In this document: in pieces, positions 1 to 5,642 of the stretch
Position numbering within the stretch: position 1 is the stretch's first letter
How the letters are laid out: each line of letters starts with the position of its first letter
Assembly: GCA_043811795.1 (NCBI GenBank)
Contig: JBDRMV010000084.1
Span: forward strand, 1-5,853
Direction of reading: 5' to 3'
Length of the DNA: 5,853 nt
DNA from: JBDRMV01 sp043811795
GTDB taxonomy: Bacteria; CG03
Translations under genes and position numbers: made by a program
The notes under the pieces: model-generated
Told to the model about the DNA's origin: nothing
Databases searched by the model: none
Seen by the model: the letters and a program-made list of their open reading frames with translations, nothing else

Positions 1-600
1 GGTGGTTAAGATAATTTTTTCCCGCGGAGCGATTTTCTTAAAGAAACATTCGCCGAATATTTTATCAATAGCATTATGTCGCCCTATATCTTCGGCAAAG
101 ATTTCTATTTTGTTTTGATTGCAGAGAGCTGCCGAATGAACGCCTCCTGTCTTTTTAAATAATGCGGACTTTTCCTGAAATCTTTTCATCAAATCAGCAA
201 CCTGCTTATGAGTAATCCGAATATTTGAATTTAGCGGTTTACAATCTTCTATATCCTGAAGATTATAAAATGAAGAACCTCGGCCGCAGCCTGAACCGAT
301 TATTCTCTTTTGAAAAAAATCCTGCGCAACCTGAAAGTCCTTATCCAATTCAATATCAACATAATGCCCATTTTTACCAAGAATTACATTTTTTATCGGA
401 GCGCTGTCTCTAATCAAACCTTCCGATAGCAGAAAGCCCGCCGCTAAATATTCCAGCTTATAAGGGCTGCACAAAAGAGTTACGATTTCCTGACCGTTAA
501 CCAGTATTGTAAAAGGAATTTCTTTTATAATCAAATCTTTTTTTATATCCCTCTCACCGGACTTGAGTTGAACAATACTCAATTCCCTTGAATTCAACAT
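1..600 (-). CDS. fdhD: FdhD, formate dehydrogenase accessory sulfurtransferase (N-terminal 200 residues, cut by window edge)
   Basis: FdhD carries sulfur from a cysteine desulfurase to the molybdenum or tungsten bis-MGD cofactor before its insertion into formate dehydrogenase, in the cytoplasm. The frame is open from an ATG at 600 to base 1 with no stop, giving 200 residues; the family is usually about 260-280, so the C-terminus lies outside. Visible family motifs are the CSPYKLEYLAAGFLLSEG block (44-61), the catalytic loop GSGCGRG (102-108) with Cys105, TGGVHSAALC (151-160) and AEDIGRHNAIDK (169-180). Many homologues, including E. coli FdhD, have a CxxC in the loop; here only the first cysteine is present and the second position is Gly108. 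The start overlaps the end of mnmA by 7 bases and has a GGAGG six bases upstream, so translation is probably coupled to mnmA. NifS in the same cluster is the likely sulfur donor. Family assignment is firm. Confidence 0.95.
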   Translation of the reverse strand, partial: MLNSRELSIVQLKSGERDIKKDLIIKEIPFTILVNGQEIVTLLCSPYKLEYLAAGFLLSEGLIRDSAPIKNVILGKNGHYVDIELDKDFQVAQDFFQKRIIGSGCGRGSSFYNLQDIEDCKPLNSNIRITHKQVADLMKRFQEKSALFKKTGGVHSAALCNQNKIEIFAEDIGRHNAIDKIFGECFFKKIAPREKIILTT

Positions 601-1649
601 ATCCATCCTCCGCCGAGCACGAGATCCCCGTCGTAAAAAACAACCGCCTGTCCGGGCGTAATTGCTCTCTGGGCTTTGTCAAACCTTACTTTAACCCTGC
701 CGCAGCCTCGAGGCGTCACAAGCGCGCCCTGCTCTTTATGCCTGTATCTTATACGCGCCTTTACCTTCAAAGGTCCCTGCGGCTCGTCCATGGAACTCCA
801 GTTTACGAAGGACGCTTCCAGTTCACTTTTAAACAGCTTTTCATCCCCGCCTACAATTACCTTATTATTTTCTCTGTCTATTTCAACGACATAAAGAGGT
901 TTTTTGTGCGCGCCGATTCCCTTCCTCTGACCGATTGTATAAAAAGCGATTCCTGTATGTTCTCCCAAAACTTTGCCTGTGGTATCCACAATCGGCCCGG
1001 ACCGAAAATAATCCGCGTTAATTCGTGTTTTAAGGAATTCGCGGTAGTCCCCGTTTATAAAACAGATTTCCTGGCTCGCAGGTTTATCATGAACCTTTAA
1101 GCCGAATTCCTTTGCCAGTTTACGCACTTCCTCTTTCGTATAATCCCCTAAAGGAAAACGTATATGCTTCAGTTGTTTTTGAGATAACGAAAAGAGAAAA
1201 TACGACTGGTCTTTATTTTTATCTTTTCCTTTTTTTAAAAGATGCCTCTTCCCGTTATGCGCGAGGCGGGAATAATGCCCTGTGGCGATATAATCCGCTC
1301 CGAAACTTTTGGCTTTGTTCAGAAGCGTGCCTAATTTTACCGTCTCATTGCAGACAATGCACGGATTCGGCGTGCGGCCGCAAACATATTCCCTGCAGAA
1401 ATAATTTATAACTTTGTTTTCAAACTCTTTTTCATAGTTCAGGGCATAAAAGGGAATCCCTATCTGCTGAGCGACTTTTCTTGCATCATCTATTCCCCTG
1501 TTCCCGCAGCAGCCTGCTTCGGAAATTTCCCCCGTATGGGGTAATTGCATACTGAGCCCGATAACTTCATATCCCTGTTTCGCCAGCAGACAGGCGGCCG
1601 TTGAAGAATCGACACCGCCGCTCATTGCCACTGCCACCCGTTTCTTCAT
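594..1649 (-). CDS. mnmA: MnmA, tRNA-specific 2-thiouridylase
   Basis: MnmA activates U34 of the Lys, Glu and Gln tRNA anticodons with ATP and replaces the C2 oxygen with sulfur, giving the s2U part of mnm5s2U. The protein is 351 residues, normal for the family. The N-terminal PP-loop is SGGVDSS (10-16). The nucleophile region is GRTPNPCIVCN (91-101), with Cys97 as the expected catalytic residue, and the second cysteine, which accepts the persulfide, is Cys196 in SQEICFI (192-198). ATGHYSRL (122-129) and the YTIGQRKGIG block (237-246) are also typical. The C-terminal beta-barrel region runs to the GGGWIC end. Additional cysteines occur at 47-48, 90 and 100. The start codon directly follows the TAA of the nifU-like gene with no gap, and no strong ribosome site is present, so coupled translation is likely. 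The end overlaps fdhD by 7 bases. Sulfur is presumably supplied by the clustered NifS. Confidence 0.98.
   Translation of the reverse strand: MKKRVAVAMSGGVDSSTAACLLAKQGYEVIGLSMQLPHTGEISEAGCCGNRGIDDARKVAQQIGIPFYALNYEKEFENKVINYFCREYVCGRTPNPCIVCNETVKLGTLLNKAKSFGADYIATGHYSRLAHNGKRHLLKKGKDKNKDQSYFLFSLSQKQLKHIRFPLGDYTKEEVRKLAKEFGLKVHDKPASQEICFINGDYREFLKTRINADYFRSGPIVDTTGKVLGEHTGIAFYTIGQRKGIGAHKKPLYVVEIDRENNKVIVGGDEKLFKSELEASFVNWSSMDEPQGPLKVKARIRYRHKEQGALVTPRGCGRVKVRFDKAQRAITPGQAVVFYDGDLVLGGGWIC
607..611 (-). promoter_or_regulatory. Shine-Dalgarno site for fdhD inside the mnmA 3' end
   Basis: The minus strand reads GGAGG followed by six bases and then the ATG at 600. The motif lies within the last glycine-rich codons of mnmA. 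It supports this ATG as the fdhD start and the 7-base overlap between the two genes. Confidence 0.8.
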
Positions 1650-2027
1650 TTATTTCTTTTTATGTTTCTTAAGATAATCATCAATAGCCGATCTCAGCGC
1701 TTCCTCCGCCAATACGGAGCAATGCATTTTTATCGGCGGCAAGCCGCCCAGCGCTTCGGCAACTGCTTTGTTGGATATTGCCAATGCTTCATCTACACTC
1801 TTTCCCTTCACTAACTCGGTAACCATTGAACTGGTGGCAATGGCGGCGCCGCAACCGAAAGTTTTGAATTTGGCGTCGACAATTATGTTATTTTCAACTT
1901 TTATGTATAACTCCATTATGTCCCCGCAGACGGGATTACCGACGTGGCCGACCCCGTCCGGGTTTTTTATCGCTCCCACATTTCTCGGATTACGAAAATG
2001 TTCCATTACTTTTTCACTATACTGCAT
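1650..2027 (-). CDS. nifU: NifU/IscU-type Fe-S cluster assembly scaffold
   Basis: This is the scaffold on which sulfur from NifS and iron form [2Fe-2S]/[4Fe-4S] clusters before transfer to apoproteins. At 125 residues it is the stand-alone U-type domain, without the ferredoxin and C-terminal thioredoxin-like domains of nitrogen-fixation NifU. The three ligand cysteines are visible: Cys34 in NPVCGD (31-36) with Asp36, Cys59 in FGCGAAIA (57-64), and Cys103 in LPPIKMHCSVLAEEA (96-110). The tail is lysine-rich (DYLKKHKKK). The start is decided by a strong AGGAGGAG eight bases upstream. The gene follows thiS by 17 bases and abuts mnmA. In sequence style it is closer to the NifU/IscU class than to SufU, because it has GCGAAIA and LPPIKMHC and lacks the SufU insertion before the last cysteine. 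It most likely works with the NifS encoded upstream and serves clients such as NadA. No HscA/HscB or IscA is seen here. Confidence 0.95.
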   Translation of the reverse strand: MQYSEKVMEHFRNPRNVGAIKNPDGVGHVGNPVCGDIMELYIKVENNIIVDAKFKTFGCGAAIATSSMVTELVKGKSVDEALAISNKAVAEALGGLPPIKMHCSVLAEEALRSAIDDYLKKHKKK

Positions 2028-2035
2028 ATTTATTT

Positions 2036-2043
2036 CTCCTCCT
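2036..2043 (-). promoter_or_regulatory. Strong Shine-Dalgarno site for nifU
   Basis: The minus strand reads AGGAGGAG, ending eight bases before the ATG at 2027, in the 17-base gap after thiS. It is one of the strongest ribosome sites in the window, fitting independent initiation at the scaffold gene. Confidence 0.8.
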
Positions 2044-2044
2044 G

Positions 2045-2242
2045 CTATCCTCCGCTGATAGCACTCCTGATCTCTACTGTATCGCGTTCTTTCAATAAGA
2101 ACTTGCCGTATTCAGTCCAGGGTACGACTCTCCCGTTCACGGCAATGATTCTCCCTGTAGAATTTATATTCAATTCCTTAAATAATTCCTTGACTGTCCT
2201 GCCGGTTATCTTCTTTTTCTTCCCGTTATAAATTATATTCAT
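2045..2242 (-). CDS. thiS: ThiS-family ubiquitin-like sulfur carrier protein
   Basis: ThiS is a beta-grasp sulfur carrier. An E1-like enzyme adenylates its C-terminal Gly-Gly, which is then converted to a thiocarboxylate that donates sulfur, classically for the thiazole ring of thiamine. The protein has 65 residues, normal for ThiS and shorter than most MoaD. It starts with MNIIYNGKKKK and carries the typical IIAVNGRVVPW block (32-42), LKERDTVEIRSAISGG (50-65), and a clean C-terminal GG with no extra residues to be trimmed. It lies 20 bases after nadA and 17 bases before nifU; its own ribosome site is weak (AAAGAAG, several bases upstream of the ATG). An E1-like gene at the right edge is the obvious partner. 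No thiG, thiH or thiO is in view, so a role in thiamine is likely from the family but not shown; cysteine or homocysteine synthesis is an alternative. Confidence 0.9.
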   Translation of the reverse strand: MNIIYNGKKKKITGRTVKELFKELNINSTGRIIAVNGRVVPWTEYGKFLLKERDTVEIRSAISGG

Positions 2243-2262
2243 TATAACTTCTTTTTCTTTAC

Positions 2263-3168
2263 TTAACTTAATTCCAACATCCTGTTTACGGACCGGATTG
2301 CTCTCATCCGGACATCATCCGGGACACTTACCTCTTCTTTCATGTCTTCAAGCGCCCACAAAACTTTTTCTAAACTGTTCAACTTCATATTCGGACATAC
2401 GGCCGCATCCGATGCCGGATGAAATTCTTTTTCAGGATTTTCTTTCTGTAACCGGTAAATCAATCCTGTCTCTGTGCCGATAATTATTTTGCCTGCCTTT
2501 GATTCTTTTGCATATCTGCACATACCGCTTGTAGAGAGAACTTTGTCAGCCAGATTAATTACTTCCTGCGTACACTCCGGATGCGCCAGCACTTCCGATT
2601 CAGGGTATTTCTCTTTCTGTTTAATGATATCTTCTGCCAATATTTTTACATGAACAGGGCAATATCCGTCCCATAATATCATCTTTCTGCCGGTCCGGTT
2701 TATTACATATTGCCCGAGATACTTGTCAGGAACAAAAATTATTTCCTGATTACTGTTCAAAGATTGAACAATCTTTACGGCATTAGCAGAAGTACAGCAG
2801 ATATCGCTCTCCGCTTTAACTTCGGCAGTTGTATTTACATAAGAGACTACCACAGCGCCGGGATGCTTCTTCTTTAATTCGCGGAGCATCCCTGCATCCG
2901 CCATACCAGCCATCGGACACCCTGCTGCGGGAGCCGGCATCAAGACGGTTTTATCCGGGCAGAGAATAGAGGCGGTTTCCGCCATAAAATGCACGCCGCA
3001 AAAAACAATTACCTCGGCGTCTGTCCCGGCTGCTTTTTGGCTCAGGTACAGAGAATCGCCAAGATAGTCGGCAATATCCTGTATTTCAGGCGGCTGGTAA
3101 TTATGAACCAGGATAACTGCATTCCTTTCCTTTTTAAGTTTCAAAATTTTTTCCGCCAGCATATCCAT
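2263..3168 (-). CDS. nadA: Quinolinate synthase A (NadA)
   Basis: NadA condenses iminoaspartate with dihydroxyacetone phosphate to quinolinate, the first committed intermediate of de novo NAD synthesis, using a [4Fe-4S] cluster with an open iron site. The 301-residue length matches the compact Thermotoga/Pyrococcus-type enzyme. The three cluster cysteines are visible by motif: Cys84 in AGCPMAGM (82-89), Cys170 in DGYCPVH (167-173) and Cys258 in AVCPNMK (256-262). Active-site motifs are VHNYQPPEIQDIADYLGDS (21-39; His22, Tyr24), SYVNTTAEVKA (109-119) and AHPEC (195-199; His196, Glu198). The start at 3168 lies two bases after the stop of the PP-loop gene; a second ATG two codons later is possible, and the ribosome site is weak. 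Neither nadB nor nadC is in view. As an Fe-S enzyme, NadA is a plausible client of the neighbouring NifS/NifU pair, which may explain its place in a sulfur cluster. Confidence 0.97.
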   Translation of the reverse strand: MDMLAEKILKLKKERNAVILVHNYQPPEIQDIADYLGDSLYLSQKAAGTDAEVIVFCGVHFMAETASILCPDKTVLMPAPAAGCPMAGMADAGMLRELKKKHPGAVVVSYVNTTAEVKAESDICCTSANAVKIVQSLNSNQEIIFVPDKYLGQYVINRTGRKMILWDGYCPVHVKILAEDIIKQKEKYPESEVLAHPECTQEVINLADKVLSTSGMCRYAKESKAGKIIIGTETGLIYRLQKENPEKEFHPASDAAVCPNMKLNSLEKVLWALEDMKEEVSVPDDVRMRAIRSVNRMLELS

Positions 3169-3170
3169 TT

Positions 3171-4160
3171 CTATATCATATACCTTATTACTTCCCGCCT
3201 GCTCAATTTATTTACAATGGCCGCTCGCTCTTTATTTTCAGGAAAGACGCTGAAATTTAATTTCACATTGTGACTGCTATCTTTACAGTAATACGCGACA
3301 AGTTTTAACGCTGTCTGTACATTTTTATCATTTATTTCTCCACGGCCTACCGCGCTTGGACCTTTTACATCCGGTTCTATAGTCAAATCTCCACTGCATG
3401 CAAGTTTTATTAATCTCTGGTTTTCATCCTGATTTCTTCCTATTATCAGCTTAAAAAAATCACTTATTCTGAAATATCTTCCATTCTTAGCTAAATTGAC
3501 ATTATGGGTATTGAGCATATCAGATTTTAATAGGTCCTTTATCCTTAAACTAAAACCGGGATCCGTTAACAAACAGCCGCCGGCAGGACAAGCGTGGTCT
3601 GAAATATTAAATTTTTTAACCAGTTCAAATTGTTTTTTTCTTGACCGTCCGGCAATATTAAGAAGGTTGTCCCTGTTTATCCAGCCCTCCTTTTCCGGAA
3701 TACTTGCGGGCAATAATTTTGCGCAAAGCGGACGGACAATAAGACCTTCCAACCCGCTCGCTTTTTCAATAATTTCCATCGCTTTTCTATTCTGGCTCAT
3801 AGGCCTCTGTCCGAGAACCTCTCCCGTTATAATAAAACTTGCGCCTATCTCATTCATAATTTCTTTGGCTTTTCTTAACATCAGAATCCTGCAGTCTATG
3901 CACGGGTTCAAATTCTTGCCATAACCATAGCGCGGTTTTTTAACGACTTCCAGATATTCTTCCGCAATATTGAATATCTTTAAATCAATATTCAACCTTT
4001 CTGAAATCAGCGCTGATTTCTTCCTGCAGCCTCTTTTTCCGTCGCAGAGACAAAATGGCGTAACAAAGTTAACGGCAACAACTTCTATTCCCAGATTAGA
4101 TATAATTTCTATCGCTAAACTGCTATCCAGCCCCCCTGAGAGTAAAGATACCGCTTTCAT
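3171..4160 (-). CDS. ThiI-like PP-loop tRNA sulfurtransferase with NFACT-R-like C-terminal domain
   Basis: A 329-residue protein that begins directly with a PP-loop ATP-pyrophosphatase motif, LSGGLDSS (7-14), so it lacks the N-terminal THUMP/ferredoxin-like part of classical ThiI, and it has no rhodanese domain. NPCIDCR (85-91) parallels the NPCxxCN of MnmA, making Cys87 a candidate nucleophile. FIITGEVLGQRPMSQN (109-124) and SDHACPAGGCLLTDP (187-201), with Cys191 and Cys196, are strong family-type motifs. Further cysteines cluster at 37, 39 and 45 (CLCDGKRGC). From about 215 on, GRYFRISDFFKLIIGRNQDEN (227-247), KGPSAVGRG (266-274) and the LKLVAYYCK stretch (285-293) resemble the NFACT-R (DUF814) RNA-binding domain. 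It probably thiolates tRNA, perhaps forming s4U8, but the exact product is not shown. The start overlaps the nifS stop (ATGA), so the two are probably translationally coupled and NifS is the likely donor. Confidence 0.85.
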   Translation of the reverse strand: MKAVSLLSGGLDSSLAIEIISNLGIEVVAVNFVTPFCLCDGKRGCRKKSALISERLNIDLKIFNIAEEYLEVVKKPRYGYGKNLNPCIDCRILMLRKAKEIMNEIGASFIITGEVLGQRPMSQNRKAMEIIEKASGLEGLIVRPLCAKLLPASIPEKEGWINRDNLLNIAGRSRKKQFELVKKFNISDHACPAGGCLLTDPGFSLRIKDLLKSDMLNTHNVNLAKNGRYFRISDFFKLIIGRNQDENQRLIKLACSGDLTIEPDVKGPSAVGRGEINDKNVQTALKLVAYYCKDSSHNVKLNFSVFPENKERAAIVNKLSRREVIRYMI

Positions 4161-5323
4161 GATTTCTTTTTATATAATGGCGACATCTTCCTTAATCTTT
4201 CTATAATTTCAGGAAGCGCCCCTATTACGTATTCTATATCTTTTTCTGTATTATCTTTACCCAGACTGAATCTTACCGAACCCTGAGCAAGCGCAGGTTC
4301 TACTCGCATTGCCTTCAAAACATGTGAAGGCTCCAGGGCGCCGGAAGTACATGCGGAACCGCTGGAAACAGATATCCCCTTCATATCCAGGTTCAGTATT
4401 ATTGATTCTCCTTCAACAAATCCAAAAGACATATTCAGCGTATTAGGAAGTCTTTTCCCCGGATGTCCGTTCAAATAAACTTTATCTATTTTTTCACTAA
4501 TGCCGCTGCACAGGTTATCCCGCAGATTTGTTAAGCGGAATTTCTCTTTTTCCATCTCATTTGAAGCAATTGAACAGGCTTTTCCGAATCCAACTATTGC
4601 CGGCACATTTTCTGTGCCTGCTCTCTTGTTTTTCTCGTGATACCCTCCGTGAAGAAGAGGCTGAATCTTTGTTCCCTTCCTAACATAAAGAGCGCCGATT
4701 CCCTTAGGCCCGTATATTTTGTGAGCCGACAGAGAGAGCAAATCGGCATTTATGTCATTTACATCAACCGGAATTTTACCCGCAGACTGCACGGCGTCGG
4801 TGTGAAAACAAATCCCTTTTTCTTTTGCTATTTTTCCAATATCGGCAACAGGTTCAATCACGCCCGTTTCATTGTTTGCGTGCATAACGGTAATAAGAAT
4901 TGTTTCATCGGTTATTGCTTTTCTCAATTCGTCGGGATTAACGAGACCGTGTTTATCGACCGCAAGATAAGTGATTTTAAAGCCGTTCTTCTCCATATAT
5001 TTACAGGTTTTTAAAACCGCATGGTGCTCAATAGACGAACTTATGATATGTTTCCCTTTTTTCCGGAGAGCATAAGCAATTCCTTTAATAGCAAAATTAT
5101 CCGCCTCAGTTCCGCCGCTGGTAAAAACTATCTCATCCGGTTTTGCGCTAATAAGAGCAGCCACTTTTTCTCTTGCTTCGTCAACAGCCTTCCTTGCTTG
5201 TTGTCCAAACTGGTGAATGCTGGAGGCATTCCCGAATATATCTTTAAAATAGGGCTGCATCGCTTCCAATACATCCGGATGAACAGGCGTGGTAGCATTA
5301 TGGTCAAAATATATTCGCCTCAT
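4157..5323 (-). CDS. nifS: NifS/IscS-type cysteine desulfurase
   Basis: This PLP-dependent enzyme converts L-cysteine to L-alanine and an enzyme-bound persulfide, the sulfur source for the other genes here. The 388 residues match NifS/IscS of class I. Motifs in order: IYFDHNATTPVHPDV (4-18), FTSGGTEADNFAIKG (67-81), SSIEHHAVL (96-104; His100 stacks on PLP), VMHANNETG (146-154), HTDAVQSAGK (174-183; Asp176, Gln179), SLSAHKIYGPKGIG (197-210; Lys202 forms the PLP aldimine), KRAGTENVPAIVG (233-245) and the mobile loop SVSSGSACTSG (318-328) with catalytic Cys325. The position in a cluster without nif structural genes suggests a housekeeping role. It is preceded by a 62-base gap with a palindromic element and no recognisable Shine-Dalgarno site; an in-frame TAA six codons before the ATG rules out a longer start. 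It overlaps the next gene by 4 bases. Confidence 0.97.
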   Translation of the reverse strand: MRRIYFDHNATTPVHPDVLEAMQPYFKDIFGNASSIHQFGQQARKAVDEAREKVAALISAKPDEIVFTSGGTEADNFAIKGIAYALRKKGKHIISSSIEHHAVLKTCKYMEKNGFKITYLAVDKHGLVNPDELRKAITDETILITVMHANNETGVIEPVADIGKIAKEKGICFHTDAVQSAGKIPVDVNDINADLLSLSAHKIYGPKGIGALYVRKGTKIQPLLHGGYHEKNKRAGTENVPAIVGFGKACSIASNEMEKEKFRLTNLRDNLCSGISEKIDKVYLNGHPGKRLPNTLNMSFGFVEGESIILNLDMKGISVSSGSACTSGALEPSHVLKAMRVEPALAQGSVRFSLGKDNTEKDIEYVIGALPEIIERLRKMSPLYKKKS

Positions 5324-5329
5324 TTTGTC

Positions 5330-5345
5330 GGCGCTAAGCGCTTAA
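5330..5345 (-). promoter_or_regulatory. Palindromic tandem element just upstream of nifS (role unknown)
   Basis: On the minus strand the bases read TTAAGCGCTTAGCGCC. They contain a perfect 10-base palindrome, TAAGCGCTTA (5335-5344), overlapping an imperfect one, GCGCT-T-AGCGC. The unit also reads as two adjacent 7-mers, TAAGCGC and TTAGCGC. It ends six bases before the nifS ATG, about where a Shine-Dalgarno site would be expected. It sits in the only sizeable gap of the cluster (5324-5385). An operator or short hairpin controlling nifS translation is possible; no known regulator motif is recognised, and no T-run follows, so it is not an intrinsic terminator. Confidence 0.35.
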
Positions 5346-5385
5346 ATCCGAATTCCTATCACTTTAATCCGCATCCTGTACGTTT

Positions 5386-5640
5386 CTAACCTACGATATC
5401 TCCTCCGATTGGCTTTACATCCACTCCTGCCTTAACTAAATATTTAATTCCCTTTTCCACATTTTTTTCTTCGCCGTCTAACTCAAGAACCAGTTCTCCT
5501 ACTGTTTCGGTAACTCTTGCCCGACGGATATTTGGAATTACATCATACTTCTTTGCCATCCTGAATGTTACCGGCTCTTTAATAAGATTTTGCGGGAAAA
5601 CCAATTTCACCAATTTTTTTACCAACTTTTTCTTAGGCAT
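5386..5640 (-). CDS. Stand-alone NIL-domain protein
   Basis: An 84-residue soluble protein that is essentially one NIL domain. The core reads LVKLVFPQNLIKEPVTFRMAKKYDVIPNIRRARVTETVGELVLELDG, with the family pattern of a FPxxLxxEP start (15-23), a NIRRARV-type strand (37-43), VGELVLELDGEE (47-58) and a closing YLVKAGVDVKPIG (67-79). The family is a ferredoxin-like fold found at the C-terminus of methionine ABC transporter ATPases (MetN), where it senses methionine, and fused to ferredoxin domains in homocysteine synthesis systems. Here neither an ATPase nor an Fe-S domain is attached, and the N-terminus is lysine-rich (MPKKKLVKKLVK). The start is supported by GGAGGT upstream. It follows the E1-like gene by 2 bases and precedes nifS by 62, so a small-molecule sensing or docking role in sulfur metabolism is plausible. 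The exact function is unknown. Confidence 0.88.
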   Translation of the reverse strand: MPKKKLVKKLVKLVFPQNLIKEPVTFRMAKKYDVIPNIRRARVTETVGELVLELDGEEKNVEKGIKYLVKAGVDVKPIGGDIVG

Positions 5641-5642
5641 TT

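Noticed and set aside
225..413. 62-codon plus-strand open frame near the left edge
   Set aside because: It lies opposite fdhD, whose minus-strand frame is open over the full 600 bases with recognisable motifs.
1..593. Possible gene-free region left of mnmA
   Set aside because: Translating the minus strand shows an uninterrupted FdhD frame running off the edge; it only looks empty if complete open frames are required.
588..1100. 170-codon plus-strand open frame opposite mnmA and the fdhD start
   Set aside because: It is antisense to a clear MnmA gene with all catalytic motifs, its translation resembles no family I know, and it has no clean ribosome site or neighbour.
2045..2242. MoaD (molybdopterin synthase small subunit) instead of ThiS
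   Set aside because: The 65-residue length, the IIAVNGRVVPW block and the AISGG ending fit ThiS better; no moaE is adjacent, although FdhD shows that molybdopterin is probably used.
3496..3924. 142-codon plus-strand open frame opposite the PP-loop gene
   Set aside because: Shadow frame: the minus-strand protein has conserved motifs on the same bases, and the plus-strand translation is unconvincing.
4637..5014. 125-codon plus-strand open frame opposite nifS, and a similar one at 5021-5389
   Set aside because: Both are antisense to the NifS gene, with no recognisable protein motifs.
5330..5345. Intrinsic terminator before nifS
   Set aside because: The stems are very short and are followed by GACAAAATG, not a T-run, and the next gene starts six bases later.
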